64,000 bases of DNA, from assembly GCF_010731855.1 (NCBI RefSeq), contig NZ_AP022620.1, positions 1,116,001 to 1,180,000 on the forward strand. Reading direction: 5' to 3'. Source of the stretch: Mycolicibacterium anyangense. GTDB taxonomy: Bacteria > Actinomycetota > Actinomycetes > Mycobacteriales > Mycobacteriaceae. The position numbers and the translations under genes are program-made. Shown here one piece after another: positions 12,422-23,032 of this stretch; position 1 is the first letter of the stretch, and each line of letters begins with the position of its first letter. Below the pieces are notes generated by a model. It worked only from the letters and a program-made list of their open reading frames with translations, did not search any database and was not told the origin of the DNA.

Positions 12422-13549
12422 ATGACGTCACCAGGTGGGTCGGTCCCGGGTTCTGGAGCCCCCGGGGGTTTTGCCGGCCCGAGTGGAGCCCCGGCCGCGC
12501 CGCCGTCCGGCGGTAATGGGCTGGCCGGCGAGGTACACACCCTGGAACGGGCGATCTTCGAGGTCAAGCGCATCATCGTCGGCCAGGACCAGTTGGTCGA
12601 ACGCATCCTGGTGGGTCTGCTGGCCAAGGGCCATGTGCTGCTCGAAGGTGTGCCCGGCGTCGCCAAGACCCTCGCCGTGGAGACCTTCGCCAAGGTCGTC
12701 GGCGGTACGTTCGCGCGCATCCAGTTCACCCCCGACCTGGTGCCCACCGACATCATCGGTACCCGCATCTATCGACAGGGCCGCGAGGAGTTCGACATCG
12801 AACTCGGTCCCGTCGTGGTCAACTTCCTGCTGGCCGACGAGATCAACCGCGCCCCGGCAAAGGTGCAGTCGGCCCTGCTCGAGGTGATGGCCGAGCGCAA
12901 GATCTCCATCGGTGGCAAGACCTACCCGCTGCCCAAGCCGTTCCTGGTGATGGCGACACAGAACCCGATCGAGAACGAGGGCGTCTACCCGCTGCCCGAG
13001 GCGCAGCGCGACCGCTTCCTGTTCAAGATCAACGTCGACTACCCGTCGCCGGAGGAAGAGCGCGAGATCATCTACCGGATGGGTGTCGCCCCGCCCGAGC
13101 CCAAGCAGATCCTGGAGACCGGTGACCTGCTGCGGCTGCAGGAGGTGGCGGCCAACAACTTCGTCCATCACGCGCTCGTCGACTACGTCGTGCGGGTGGT
13201 CACCGCGACCCGCCGGCCCGAGCAGTTCGGCCTGAACGACGTCAAGTCCTGGATCGCCTTCGGTGCCTCCCCGCGTGCGTCGCTCGGCATCATCGCCGCC
13301 GCCCGCGCCCTGGCCCTGGTCCGCGGCCGCGACTACGTGATCCCGCAGGACGTCATCGACGTCATCCCCGACGTGCTGCGGCACCGGCTGGTACTGACCT
13401 ACGACGCCCTGGCCGACGACGTCAAGGCAGAGACGGTGATCAGTCGGATCCTGCAGACCGTCGCGCTGCCCCAGGTGAATGCTGTTCCGCAGCAAGGACA
13501 TTCGGTACCGCCCGTGGTTCCCGCCGCGGCAGGTACCAACGGTCGGTGA
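12422..13549 (+). CDS. moxR1: MoxR-type AAA+ ATPase
   Basis: A 375-residue AAA+ ATPase of the MoxR family. After a Gly/Pro/Ser-rich N-terminal tail of about 35 residues, the Walker A is GVPGVAKT and the Walker B LLADEINRAP; the sensor region FLVMATQNPIENEGVYPLPEAQ and arginine-bearing RDRFLFKI are typical. MoxR proteins act as chaperones with partner DUF58 and VWA proteins, which follow directly. The start ATG at 12422 follows GGAGGA; an upstream frame extension lacks similarity. Its stop overlaps the next start (GTGA). Confidence 0.93.
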   Translation: MTSPGGSVPGSGAPGGFAGPSGAPAAPPSGGNGLAGEVHTLERAIFEVKRIIVGQDQLVERILVGLLAKGHVLLEGVPGVAKTLAVETFAKVVGGTFARIQFTPDLVPTDIIGTRIYRQGREEFDIELGPVVVNFLLADEINRAPAKVQSALLEVMAERKISIGGKTYPLPKPFLVMATQNPIENEGVYPLPEAQRDRFLFKINVDYPSPEEEREIIYRMGVAPPEPKQILETGDLLRLQEVAANNFVHHALVDYVVRVVTATRRPEQFGLNDVKSWIAFGASPRASLGIIAAARALALVRGRDYVIPQDVIDVIPDVLRHRLVLTYDALADDVKAETVISRILQTVALPQVNAVPQQGHSVPPVVPAAAGTNGR

Positions 13550-14490
13550 GCGAGTCCGAGGCCGTCCACCCGCCGTCGTTCCAGCGCGGTGAGATCGGTG
13601 ACGCCAAGCTGTCGGCCGCACTGCGGACCCTGGAGCTCACCGTCAAGCGCAAGCTCGACGGGGTGCTGCAGGGCAACCATCTCGGCCTGATCCCCGGCCC
13701 CGGCTCGGAACCGGGGGAGTCGCGGATGTACCAGCCGGGTGACGACGTGCGCCGGATGGACTGGTCGGTGACGGCGCGCACCACCCATCCGCACGTGCGG
13801 CAGATGATCGCCGACCGCGAGCTGGAGACCTGGATGGTGGTCGACATGTCGGCCAGCCTGGACTTCGGCACCGCCGGCTGCGAGAAGCGCGACCTCGCGG
13901 TGGCGGCGGCCGCGGCGATCACCTATCTCAACAGCGGCGGCGGCAACCGCATCGGCGCCCTGATCGCCAACGGCGACCAGGTGGTGCGGGTGCCGGCCCG
14001 GGCGGGGCGCCAGCACGAGCAGACCCTGCTGCGGGCGATCGCGACCTCGCCGCGTGCGCCGCTGGGGGTGCGCGGTGACCTGGCCGCCGCGATCGACGCG
14101 CTGCGCAGGCCGGAACGGCGTCGCGGGATGGCCGTGGTGATCAGCGACTTCCTCGGCCCGATCAACTGGATGCGTCCGCTGCGCGCGATCGCCGCCCGGC
14201 ACGAGGTGCTCGGCATCGAGGTGCTCGACCCCCGCGACGTCGAACTGCCCGACGTGGGGGACGTGATCCTGCAGGACACCGAGTCTGGTGTCACCCGCGA
14301 ATTCACCATCGACGCCCAGCTGCGCGACGACTTCGCCAGGGCCGCGGCGGCCCACCGCGACGAGGTCGCGCGCACGTTGCGCCGGTGCGGGGCGCCGCTG
14401 ATGACCCTGCGTACCGACCGCGACTGGATCGCCGACATCGTGCGGTTCGTCGCCTCCCGTCGCCGCGGTGCACTGGCGGGCAGCCAATGA
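13546..14490 (+). CDS. DUF58 protein (Rv1480-like MoxR partner)
   Basis: A 314-residue DUF58 protein, starting at a GTG that overlaps the moxR stop by four bases. The conserved core [21 protein letters not shown] is visible in its parts ([15 protein letters not shown] at about residues 60-75), followed by a VWA-like fold with [14 protein letters not shown]58 proteins are partners of MoxR ATPases, and M. tuberculosis Rv1480 has the same context. The function is unproven; association with the envelope and with the adjacent VWA protein is likely. Its end overlaps the next gene by four bases, so all three are translationally coupled. Confidence 0.9.
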   Translation: MSESEAVHPPSFQRGEIGDAKLSAALRTLELTVKRKLDGVLQGNHLGLIPGPGSEPGESRMYQPGDDVRRMDWSVTARTTHPHVRQMIADRELETWMVVDMSASLDFGTAGCEKRDLAVAAAAAITYLNSGGGNRIGALIANGDQVVRVPARAGRQHEQTLLRAIATSPRAPLGVRGDLAAAIDALRRPERRRGMAVVISDFLGPINWMRPLRAIAARHEVLGIEVLDPRDVELPDVGDVILQDTESGVTREFTIDAQLRDDFARAAAAHRDEVARTLRRCGAPLMTLRTDRDWIADIVRFVASRRRGALAGSQ

Positions 14491-15494
14491 CATTGCCGTT
14501 GCTCGGGCCGATGACACTGGGCGGCTTCGAACATCCGTGGTTCTTCCTGTTCCTGCTCGTGGTGGCCGCACTGGTCGGCCTCTACGTCGTCGTCCAATTC
14601 GCCCGCCAGCGGCGCATCCTGCGGTTCGCCAATATGGAACTGCTGGAAAGCGTTGCGCCCAAACGGCCCAACAAGTGGCGGCATCTGCCGGCGATCCTGC
14701 TGGTGGCCTCGCTGGTGTTGCTGACCGTGGCGATGGCAGGCCCCACCCATGATGTGCGGATCCCGCGGAACCGGGCCGTGGTGATGCTCACCATCGACGT
14801 CTCGCAGTCCATGCGCGCCACTGACGTGGAGCCCAGCCGGCTGGCCGCCGCCCAGGAAGCCGCCAAGCAGTTCGCCGACCAATTGACCCCGGGTATCAAC
14901 CTCGGCCTGATCGCCTACGCCGGCACCGCCACCGTGCTGGTCTCGCCGACCACCAACCGGGAAGCCACCAAGGCCGCCATCGACAAGCTGCAACTGGCCG
15001 ACCGCACCGCCACCGGCGAGGCCATCTTCACCTCGCTGCAGGCGATCGCCACCGTCGGCGCCGTTATCGGCGGTGGGGACACCCCGCCGCCGGCACGCAT
15101 CGTGCTGATGTCGGACGGTAAGGAAACCGTGCCGTCCAACCCGGACAACCCCAAGGGAGCGTTCACCGCGGCGCGCACGGCCAAGGACCAAGGCGTACCG
15201 ATCTCCACGGTGTCGTTCGGCACCCCGTACGGCTACGTGGAGATCAACGACCAGCGCCAGCCGGTACCCGTCGACGACGACATGCTCAAGAAGATCGCCG
15301 AACTGTCCGGCGGCAACGCCTACACCGCGTCCAGCCTTCAACAGCTCAAAGAGGTGTTCACCTCGCTGCAGGACCAGATCGGCTACGAGACCGTCAAGGG
15401 TGACGCCAGCACCGGGTGGCTGCGGCTGGGTGCGCTGGTCCTGGCTGTCGCCGCGCTGGCGGCGCTGCTGATCAACCGGCGTCTACCCGGCTGA
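14487..15494 (+). CDS. VWA-domain membrane protein (Rv1481-like)
   Basis: A 335-residue protein with membrane segments at about residues 13-35 and 63-82 and a closing one at about 308-328. Between them is a von Willebrand factor A domain (about 95-290) whose metal-ion adhesion site starts D104-V-S106-Q-S108, with later TGEA and SDGKE elements. It resembles BatA-type proteins encoded with MoxR and DUF58. The start ATG at 14487 overlaps the DUF58 stop. A membrane-anchored scaffold handled by the MoxR chaperone is the likely role. Length equals that recalled for Rv1481. Confidence 0.9.
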   Translation: MTLPLLGPMTLGGFEHPWFFLFLLVVAALVGLYVVVQFARQRRILRFANMELLESVAPKRPNKWRHLPAILLVASLVLLTVAMAGPTHDVRIPRNRAVVMLTIDVSQSMRATDVEPSRLAAAQEAAKQFADQLTPGINLGLIAYAGTATVLVSPTTNREATKAAIDKLQLADRTATGEAIFTSLQAIATVGAVIGGGDTPPPARIVLMSDGKETVPSNPDNPKGAFTAARTAKDQGVPISTVSFGTPYGYVEINDQRQPVPVDDDMLKKIAELSGGNAYTASSLQQLKEVFTSLQDQIGYETVKGDASTGWLRLGALVLAVAALAALLINRRLPG

Positions 15495-15508
15495 TCGTCG
15501 GCGATTTC

Positions 15509-16335
<827 letters not shown>

Positions 16336-16411
16336 CCCCACACCGGCACAGCGGCACTAGCCCCACAGCGGCACCAGGGCATGACAGAGCTAGAGAGAGA
16401 AGGACTTTCAC

Positions 16412-17221
16412 ATGGCAGGTTTGCTCGAAGGTAAGCGCATCCTGGTCACCGGGATCATCACCGACTCGTCGATCGCGTTCCACATCGCGCGGGTCGCCCA
16501 GGAGCAGGGCGCCGAGATCGTGTGCACCGGTTTCGACCGCCTCCGGCTGATCCAGCGCATCATCGACCGGCTGCCCAGCCCGGCGCCGCTGCTGGAGCTC
16601 GACGTGCAGAATCAGGAACACCTCGACAGCCTGGCTGGCCGGATCACCGAGGTGATCGGCGAGGGCAACAAGCTCGACGGCGTGGTGCACTCGATCGGGT
16701 TCATGCCGCAGACCGGCATGGGCGTCAACCCGTTCTTCGACGCCCCCTACGAGGACGTCGCCAAGGGCATCCACATCTCGGCCTACTCCTACGCCTCGCT
16801 GGCCAAGGCCACCCTGCCGGTGATGAACCGCGGCGGCGGCATCGTCGGGATGGACTTCGACCCCACCCGCGCGATGCCGGCCTACAACTGGATGACGGTG
16901 GCCAAGAGCGCGCTGGAATCGGTGAACCGCTTCGTGGCCCGGGAAGCCGGCGCCTACGGTGTGCGGTCCAATCTCGTTGCCGCAGGCCCGATCCGGACGC
17001 TGGCCATGAGTGCGATCGTCGGCGGGGCACTCGGTGACGAGGCCGGCGCCCAGATGCAGCTGCTCGAGGAGGGCTGGGACCAGCGGGCCCCGCTCGGCTG
17101 GGACATGAAGGACCCGACCCCGGTGGCCAAGACCGTCTGCGCCCTGATCTCGGAGTGGCTGCCGGCCACCACCGGCACCATCGTCTACGCCGACGGCGGC
17201 GCCAGCACCCAGTTGCTGTGA
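16412..17221 (+). CDS. inhA: Enoyl-ACP reductase InhA
   Basis: A 269-residue NADH-dependent enoyl-ACP reductase of FAS-II, the target of isoniazid and ethionamide in mycobacteria. It has the same length as the M. tuberculosis protein, so residue numbers correspond: I21 (TDSSIAF), S94 and I95 (VHSIGFMP), the substrate residue Y158 and K165 (AYNWMTVAK) are all the usual wild-type residues. A GAGAGAAGGA Shine-Dalgarno precedes the ATG. The stop overlaps the GTG of hemH. Together with fabG1 it elongates meromycolate chains. Confidence 0.98.
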   Translation: MAGLLEGKRILVTGIITDSSIAFHIARVAQEQGAEIVCTGFDRLRLIQRIIDRLPSPAPLLELDVQNQEHLDSLAGRITEVIGEGNKLDGVVHSIGFMPQTGMGVNPFFDAPYEDVAKGIHISAYSYASLAKATLPVMNRGGGIVGMDFDPTRAMPAYNWMTVAKSALESVNRFVAREAGAYGVRSNLVAAGPIRTLAMSAIVGGALGDEAGAQMQLLEEGWDQRAPLGWDMKDPTPVAKTVCALISEWLPATTGTIVYADGGASTQLL

Positions 17222-18294
17222 CCAGCCCCGTCGACGCACTCCTGGTGTTGTCCTTCGGCGGCCCCGAAGGGCCCGACGAGGTCATGCCGTTCCTGGAGAA
17301 CGTCACCCGGGGACGCGGTATCCCGCCGGAGCGGCTGGCCGGTGTGGCCGAGCACTACCTGCATTTCGGCGGCGTCTCACCGATCAACGCGATCAACCGG
17401 GCGCTCATCGACGAGGTCGTCGCCGAACTCGCCGACCGCGGTGAGCGACTGCCGGTGTACTTCGGCAACCGCAACTGGCATCCGTTCGTCGAGGACACCC
17501 TGGCCACCATGACCTCCGACGGGGTGCGGCGCGCCGCGGTGTTCACGACCTCGGCCTGGGGTGGCTACTCCGGATGCGCCCAGTACCAGGAGGATCTCAC
17601 CAGGGCCAGGGCCTCGGTCGGCGACGCCGCCCCCGAACTGGTCAAGCTGCGCCAGTTCTTCGACCACCCGCTGTTGATCGAACTGTTCGCCGAGTCGATC
17701 GCCGACGCGGCGGCGACGCTGCCCGAATTGGTGCGCCAGAAGGCCAGATTGGTGTTCACCGCGCATTCCATCCCGCTGCGTGCGGCCAACCGGTGCGGTC
17801 CGGATCTGTACGCCCGCCAGGTCGCCTACTGCGCGGGCTTGGTGGCGGCAGCGGCCGGATACGACGACTACGACCAGGTGTGGCAGTCGCGGTCCGGTCC
17901 GCCGCAGGTGCCCTGGCTGGAACCCGATGTGGGCGATCATCTTTCGGCTCTGGCGGCCGCCGGAACCGAGGCCGTGATCGTCTGCCCGGTCGGCTTCGTC
18001 TCCGACCACATCGAGGTCATCTGGGACTTGGACAACGAATTGCGGGACCAGGCCGACGAACTCGGCATCGCGCTCGCGCGAGCGTTGACCCCCAATGCGC
18101 AACGCCGGTTCGCCCGTCTGGTGCTCGATCTCCTCGACGAAGCCCGCGATGGCCGCGAGCCCAGCAGAGTGGTTGGCGCCCAACCAGTTCCGGGTTACGG
18201 CTCCAGCGTCAACGGGCAGTTCTGCACGGCAGAGTGTGCGGCGACCGCCGCTGCGGCGGCTAGTGCTGCCAGGCCGACTCCAGGATCGCGCTGA
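17218..18294 (+). CDS. hemH: Ferrochelatase (coproporphyrin type)
   Basis: A 358-residue ferrochelatase inserting Fe2+ into the porphyrin, which in Actinobacteria is coproporphyrin III. Landmarks are [15 protein letters not shown] at the N-terminus, the catalytic histidine in FTAHSIPL and the acidic residue in [14 protein letters not shown]336 and C340 in the C-terminal tail lie where actinobacterial enzymes carry [2Fe-2S] ligands, though I cannot confirm the full ligand set. The start is the GTG that overlaps the inhA stop (GTGA). The 3' end overlaps the convergent gene by 35 bases. The position after inhA matches M. tuberculosis. Confidence 0.95.
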   Translation: MTSPVDALLVLSFGGPEGPDEVMPFLENVTRGRGIPPERLAGVAEHYLHFGGVSPINAINRALIDEVVAELADRGERLPVYFGNRNWHPFVEDTLATMTSDGVRRAAVFTTSAWGGYSGCAQYQEDLTRARASVGDAAPELVKLRQFFDHPLLIELFAESIADAAATLPELVRQKARLVFTAHSIPLRAANRCGPDLYARQVAYCAGLVAAAAGYDDYDQVWQSRSGPPQVPWLEPDVGDHLSALAAAGTEAVIVCPVGFVSDHIEVIWDLDNELRDQADELGIALARALTPNAQRRFARLVLDLLDEARDGREPSRVVGAQPVPGYGSSVNGQFCTAECAATAAAAASAARPTPGSR

Positions 18295-19132
18295 CCGCCG
18301 CGATCCGCGCCGAACGAACGACTCCCGCCAACGGCCGGAGCGCCTCGCTGGCGATCTGAGCCTCCGAGGAACTCTGCGTGCCGATCGGCATCAGACCCGA
18401 ACTCACCGTGATGATGGCATCCACCCTCGCGGCGTTCTCCAGGACCCGAAGTGCGCGGGTCGGGGCGTGGTCGGGGGCCCGGTGGTGCTGATTGCTTTCC
18501 AGCACCTGCTCGACGAGTCCACGCGGGTCGTCCACGCCGCCGGTCGATCCGAGCTGCAGCGCGCCAAGGGCTTCGGCGGCCGAACGCACCGCCGAGCGCA
18601 GCTCGTACTCGGCCTCACCGAGGTCGGCATGGTCCGGGGCCGGCGAGGCCGGAAGCGAGTACACCGTCCAGGACAGGGCGCACACTTCCGGAACCCGGTC
18701 ACCGTCGGGCAGTTCGTCGTCGAAGTCGTCGTACTCGAAATCCGGTACCAGTCCGACCGCTTCGCCGTCGACGCCGGTGATGATGATCGCCTCACCCGAG
18801 GTGAGTGCGTCACGCTGGAACTGGGTGCCGGGCGCCAGGCCGCGAACATCGCCGGGAACCGGCAGAGCAACCGATATCGAGGGCGCCGAAGGCCAGCCGA
18901 TGTCGGCGCGCCCACCGGCGATGCTGCGCACCGTCTGCAGCAGCGACACCGCGCCGGCGTCGTCGACGTCCGGCCACGGCAGCCCGGTGCGGCCTGCCGC
19001 GACCGAGTCGTAGGCGGTCACGGAATGTGCTGGCGCCCAGGAAGTTAGCGCGTCCAGGACGTCATCGGGCGCCGCCTGGCCGGCCAGCCAGGCGTTGGCC
19101 CACATCGACAGCGAAACACTCGGGCACCACAT
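18260..19132 (-). CDS. Conserved mycobacterial protein (Rv1486c-like)
   Basis: A 290-residue protein of unknown function. It is soluble in appearance, acidic (a [15 protein letters not shown] stretch near residue 125), and Ala/Ser rich with a helical C-terminal third. No enzyme motif or membrane segment is visible. I place the start at the ATG at 19132 ([11 protein letters not shown]); a longer frame upstream only mirrors the NfeD gene on the other strand. Its place between hemH and the NfeD/SPFH pair matches Rv1486c of M. tuberculosis. The stop end overlaps hemH by 35 bases. Confidence 0.78.
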   Translation of the reverse strand: MWCPSVSLSMWANAWLAGQAAPDDVLDALTSWAPAHSVTAYDSVAAGRTGLPWPDVDDAGAVSLLQTVRSIAGGRADIGWPSAPSISVALPVPGDVRGLAPGTQFQRDALTSGEAIIITGVDGEAVGLVPDFEYDDFDDELPDGDRVPEVCALSWTVYSLPASPAPDHADLGEAEYELRSAVRSAAEALGALQLGSTGGVDDPRGLVEQVLESNQHHRAPDHAPTRALRVLENAARVDAIITVSSGLMPIGTQSSSEAQIASEALRPLAGVVRSARIAAVSAILESAWQH

Positions 19133-19210
19133 GATGCTCGAAGTGTAGTGGGTGGATCTTGAACTGGCCTTCCGCAACCATGGCTTCGTTTTCCCGCGTA
19201 TCCTGGCGTT

Positions 19211-19645
19211 ATGCCCGGCGCCCTGATCTGGCTCGTGTTGGCGCTGGGCCTTGCCGGTGCCGAAGCGCTCACCGGTGACATGTTCCTGCTGATGCTGTCC
19301 GGCGGCGCGCTGGCCGCGGCCGGATCGAGTTGGCTGCTGGATCTGCCGCTCTGGGTCGACGGTGCGGTGTTCCTGGTCGTCTCGGTGCTGTTGCTGCTCC
19401 TGGTGCGGCCCACGCTGCGCCGCAGGCTGACCGCAGGCAAGGGGCTTCCGGACCCGGTCAAGGCGCTGGAGGGCAAGAATGCGCTGGTGCTCGACCGGGT
19501 GTCGCAGCACGAAGGCCAGGTGAAACTGGACGGCGAGGTGTGGACGGCTCGCCCGTACAACGACAGCGACGTGTATGAACCCGGAGATCACGTCACCGTC
19601 ATGCACATCGACGGCGCCACCGCCGTCGTCTGGAAGAACGCGTGA
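19211..19645 (+). CDS. NfeD-family membrane protein
   Basis: A 144-residue short NfeD protein. Two hydrophobic hairpins occupy about residues 3-65 ([30 protein letters not shown]), followed by an OB-fold-like beta domain (about 80-144) with [11 protein letters not shown] and [19 protein letters not shown]. Short NfeD proteins are encoded with, and interact with, SPFH/flotillin proteins; here the SPFH gene follows after 35 bases. The pair probably organises membrane microdomains. It corresponds to Rv1487. Confidence 0.9.
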   Translation: MPGALIWLVLALGLAGAEALTGDMFLLMLSGGALAAAGSSWLLDLPLWVDGAVFLVVSVLLLLLVRPTLRRRLTAGKGLPDPVKALEGKNALVLDRVSQHEGQVKLDGEVWTARPYNDSDVYEPGDHVTVMHIDGATAVVWKNA

Positions 19646-19680
19646 GAAGTCAGGTCCAACCCCACTAAGGAGAATCCGCA

Positions 19681-20889
19681 ATGGACGGTGCCATAGCCGG
19701 CCTCGTACTACTGGCGGTGCTGGTGATCTTCGCCGTCATCGTCGTCGCGAAATCGGTCGCGCTGATCCCGCAAGCCGAGGCCGCCGTCATCGAACGGCTG
19801 GGCCGGTACAGCAAGACGGTGTCGGGCCAGCTGACCCTGCTGGTGCCGTTCATCGACCGGATCCGGGCCCGGGTCGACCTGCGTGAGCGGGTGGTGTCCT
19901 TCCCGCCGCAACCGGTGATCACCGAGGACAACCTGACCGTCAACATCGACACGGTCGTGTACTTCCAGGTGACCAACCCGCAGGCCGCGGTCTACCAGAT
20001 CAGCAACTACATCGTCGGTGTCGAGCAGCTGACCACGACGACCCTGCGCAATGTGGTCGGCGGCATGACCCTGGAACAGACGCTGACCTCCCGTGACCAG
20101 ATCAACGGTCAGTTGCGCGGGGTGCTCGACGAGGCCACCGGGCGCTGGGGGCTGCGGGTGGCCCGGGTGGAGCTGCGCAGCATCGACCCGCCGCCGTCGA
20201 TCCAGGATTCGATGGAAAAGCAGATGCGGGCCGACCGCGAGAAGCGGGCCATGATCCTCACCGCCGAAGGCACCCGGGAGGCCTCGATCAAGCAGGCCGA
20301 GGGCGCCAAGCAGGCCCAGATCCTGGCAGCCGAGGGTGCCAAACAGGCGGCGATCCTGGCCGCCGAGGCCGACCGGCAGTCCCGGATGCTGCGCGCGCAG
20401 GGTGAACGGGCCGCGCAGTATCTGCAGGCTCAGGGCCAGGCCAAGGCCATCGAGAAGACGTTCGCGGCGATCAAGGCCGGCCGGCCGACGCCGGAGCTGC
20501 TGGCCTACCAATACCTGCAGACCCTGCCCCTGATGGCCAAGGGCGAGGCCAACAAGGTGTGGGTGGTTCCCAGCGACTTCGGCTCGGCGCTGCAGGGTTT
20601 CACCAAACTGCTCGGTGCGCCCGGTGACGACGGTGTGTTCCGCTACACGCCGTCCCCGGTCGACGAGAACCTGCCCAAGCCCGAGGACGACAGCGACGAG
20701 GTCAAGGACTGGTTCAACACCCAGACCGATCCGGAGATCGCCCAGGCGGTGGCGGCTGCCGTCGCCGACGCCCGCTCCAGTGATCTCGGCGCCCTCACCG
20801 CGGCCCCGGTGGACCCACTGCCTCCCATGCAGTACCCGCCGCTGTCCCAGCAAACGACCGACGTTCCTCGGCACGCGACGGACCGCTGA
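19681..20889 (+). CDS. SPFH/band-7 family protein (Rv1488-like)
   Basis: A 402-residue stomatin-like protein. One N-terminal membrane segment (about residues 5-27) is followed by the SPFH domain (about 28-210, with [15 protein letters not shown] and [12 protein letters not shown]). An Ala/Gln/Glu heptad-rich helix follows at about 195-265 with a repeated EGAKQA-type unit. The C-terminal tail is acidic and Pro-rich. Such proteins form membrane-associated oligomeric cages and often scaffold proteases or NfeD partners; the NfeD gene is immediately upstream. AAGGAG precedes the ATG. Confidence 0.93.
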   Translation: MDGAIAGLVLLAVLVIFAVIVVAKSVALIPQAEAAVIERLGRYSKTVSGQLTLLVPFIDRIRARVDLRERVVSFPPQPVITEDNLTVNIDTVVYFQVTNPQAAVYQISNYIVGVEQLTTTTLRNVVGGMTLEQTLTSRDQINGQLRGVLDEATGRWGLRVARVELRSIDPPPSIQDSMEKQMRADREKRAMILTAEGTREASIKQAEGAKQAQILAAEGAKQAAILAAEADRQSRMLRAQGERAAQYLQAQGQAKAIEKTFAAIKAGRPTPELLAYQYLQTLPLMAKGEANKVWVVPSDFGSALQGFTKLLGAPGDDGVFRYTPSPVDENLPKPEDDSDEVKDWFNTQTDPEIAQAVAAAVADARSSDLGALTAAPVDPLPPMQYPPLSQQTTDVPRHATDR

Positions 20890-21019
20890 TCGCCTGACCT
20901 GCGCCTCGGTTCCGCCGTCACTGTCAATTTGCTGTGACTTCAGCGGGGCGTTCGAGGGTGACTGGCCCGCGGCAGCGTTTGCTGATATCCAGAGATACGC
21001 AGGTCTGAGTAGGGGTGTC

Positions 21020-21349
21020 ATGTCGCTTAGTGTCAATATCAGTGATGTTGTGGTCTCCGGTGTCGCGGTGAGTGGGCACGGGGAGGAGCTCGCGATGGCG
21101 CATGCCGCGGCGGCCAACCGAATCGACGCGGCGTTAACCGGCTGGAACGGCGCTTCTGCACTCGCGATGAGTGCTGTCTGCGAGCAATGGCTGGGTGCGA
21201 CGGGCGCGCTGTTGACGAAGCTGAGCGATCACGCTCAGGGTTTGCATGCCAGTGCTGAGGCTTTCGCTGAGATGGAGCAACGCAACAGCGAGGCCCTGAC
21301 AGCTCCGGCGCGGGCTGCGGATGCGATCACCGGGCAAGCTGGCGGGTGA
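21020..21349 (+). CDS. WXG100-like small protein (putative type VII secretion substrate)
   Basis: A 109-residue, largely helical, Ala-rich protein with a WNG motif at about residues 42-44, the WXG turn between two helices that marks ESX/WXG100 proteins. There is no signal peptide. The length and the helix-WXG-helix layout fit CFP-10-like partners. The start ATG at 21020 begins MSLSVNISDV; a longer frame overlaps nothing conserved. It stands alone after a 130-base gap and is followed seven bases later by a larger gene, with which it probably forms an operon and a secreted pair. No ESX machinery gene lies in the window. Confidence 0.7.
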   Translation: MSLSVNISDVVVSGVAVSGHGEELAMAHAAAANRIDAALTGWNGASALAMSAVCEQWLGATGALLTKLSDHAQGLHASAEAFAEMEQRNSEALTAPARAADAITGQAGG

Positions 21350-21356
21350 CCCTCCG

Positions 21357-22448
21357 GTGACGCTGACGGTTGCCGATATCGAACGCTGGAATGCCGATGA
21401 CGTGCGCGAGGTGTTCCACGCCGCTACCAGCCGAGCTCAGGCCACTTTCGATGCCGCACAGGGATTGTCGACTTTGCCGGCCTTTCAGACCTGGGGTGGC
21501 GTGGCGGCACAGGCGGCCAAGGCGGCGATCGGCAAGACCCGACAGGACCTCGATGCCCACGGCAACGAGGCGTTGGCGGTGGCCGATGCGGCACGTAGCG
21601 CGGCAGACAACATCGAGCGCATCAAGTCCGAGCTTGCGGGCCTGAAGGCCGACGCGGAGTCTCTGGGCATGGAGATCGATCCGATTTCCGACACGGTGCT
21701 GCCGGGCCCGAAGGTTCGCAATCCAATGGAAGCGGAACTGAAGCAGGCGCAGTTGCAGCCCCGGCTCGACAAGATTGTGGCCGAGGCCAACCTCGTCGAC
21801 ATGGCACTAGCCAACGCGATCAACATGGCCGCGGGAATGACCCGAATTCCATCCGACGCACCGAAGGGCGCATCGGCGAGTTTCGGTAGTCCACCGCGCT
21901 CGCTCAGCGACGTATTGCTGCCCAGCCAGTCGGAGACCGCCGACCCGGCCAAGGAGTCGGGCAGTCACTGGATCCCGACCAAGACTGATGTACTGATCGG
22001 GACCGCTGGTGCGGTCGCGGGCGGAACCGCCGACGGGGTGCGTCAGGCAGCACTCAACCTGATCAATGAGTCGCCTGGCACCGGTCCGGGTAAAGCTGAT
22101 CCAGGCTTGCTGAAATGGCTGGAGGACCTCAAGGTCGGCGGTGTCGAACTCCGCGGCATCTCGCGCGTCGGCGGGGCGGTCGGTGCGGTGAGCGCCATAC
22201 CCGCGGTGATGTCGGATATCCACGATGGCAATTCGGTTCCCGAGGCGGTCACCCGGGAGGCGGCAGGTACCGGGGCCGCACTGGTTGCCGGCGGCTTTTT
22301 CGGCGCCGTTGCCACCGACGCGGCTGCGGGGGCGGCAATCGGCTCGGTCATCCCGGGAGCCGGAACTGCGATCGGTCTGGTGGTCGGGGCAGTAGCGGGA
22401 GCGGCTGCTGCGATTGGCGTATCCAAGTTGGTCGAGGACCTCTGGTAG
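21357..22448 (+). CDS. Putative ESX-linked helical protein with C-terminal glycine-zipper membrane region
   Basis: A 363-residue protein. Residues 1-130 are helical with a WGG turn near residue 43 and a coiled region (AADNIERIKSELAGLKADAE), resembling N-terminal domains of type VII secretion substrates. A Pro/Ser linker follows at about 175-215. The C-terminal region contains hydrophobic stretches dense in small residues (GAALVAGGFFGAVATDAAAGAAIG and a following GAGTAIGLVVGAVAGAAAAIG, both cut here to under 20: AGGFFGAVATDAAAGAAIG, AIGLVVGAVAGAAAAIG), a glycine-zipper pattern able to insert in membranes. The GTG at 21357 (VTLTVADIERW) is preferred to an ATG at 21321. I believe related N-terminal domains occur in M. 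tuberculosis Rv0026-type proteins, but cannot verify this here. Function unknown; membrane-active effector is a hypothesis. Confidence 0.68.
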   Translation: MTLTVADIERWNADDVREVFHAATSRAQATFDAAQGLSTLPAFQTWGGVAAQAAKAAIGKTRQDLDAHGNEALAVADAARSAADNIERIKSELAGLKADAESLGMEIDPISDTVLPGPKVRNPMEAELKQAQLQPRLDKIVAEANLVDMALANAINMAAGMTRIPSDAPKGASASFGSPPRSLSDVLLPSQSETADPAKESGSHWIPTKTDVLIGTAGAVAGGTADGVRQAALNLINESPGTGPGKADPGLLKWLEDLKVGGVELRGISRVGGAVGAVSAIPAVMSDIHDGNSVPEAVTREAAGTGAALVAGGFFGAVATDAAAGAAIGSVIPGAGTAIGLVVGAVAGAAAAIGVSKLVEDLW

Positions 22449-22498
22449 TGCGAAAGACGGCGAGCCTGTGGTTATCGACCCCGAGCCGGAGCGGCGAA

Positions 22499-23032
22499 AT
22501 GCGATTCGATGAGTTCGTCGGTGACCACGCGATCTCCGTAATCCCAGTGGATCGCCATATCGGATGCGAGGTCCGCGTGGAGCTGCCGCTCGGCTGGGAG
22601 CCGTTCGATGAGGCTCCCGGAGTAGCTGTATGGGTATGTCGGAGTGACCCTTTCGCGAAGGAGTTCTGTGCTAACGCGGTGCTGACCATGCATCGCGTCG
22701 AAGCCGCACTGGATTGTGCGCAGGTGTTCACGATGTTGGCGGAGCAGCAATTGCAGTAGATATCGGGGTGTCGGGAACGAAGCCGAGACATCGCGGCGGC
22801 GGAAGAGGGGACTGGTGTCGCAGGCACACTGGAAATGGAAATCGCTCATCATTTCGGTCAGCTCTTCAGCGTCTGCCGGTCTCGAATCGTCGCTGTGGGG
22901 CAGGGAACGTTGGTGATTCAGCTCACCATGACCGTTCTACGGGACTCACCCGTTATCCGGGAACCCCTCCGATTGGCGGTCCGCACCGGTGACGAGAACC
23001 GAGAAGCCGGATGGCGATGGACAACGAGATGA
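22499..23032 (+). pseudogene. Mog1/PsbP-like (LpqN-type) protein interrupted by an in-frame TAG
   Basis: Reading from the ATG at 22499 (or an in-frame GTG at 22448), the frame stops at TAG 22757-22759 after 86 residues. The same frame continues open to 23032 with sequence that looks like the missing half: GCRERSRDIAAAEEGTG, then EIAHHFGQLFSVCRSRIVAVG and a beta-rich end. Together the halves give one domain of the LpqN/Mog1/PsbP type: a PLGWEPF strand, an FCANAVLTMHRVE strand, a helix with AQVFTMLAEQQLQ, then the second sheet. One base change (for example TCG to TAG) would explain the break. An ATG at 22835 could restart translation. There is no lipobox. The 3' end overlaps the next gene. A sequencing error or genuine readthrough is also possible. 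Confidence 0.6.

Noticed and set aside
16336..16411. Short repeated CCCCACA and AGCGGCAC elements between fabG1 and inhA
   Set aside because: A small local duplication in a spacer; no operator symmetry or terminator evident.
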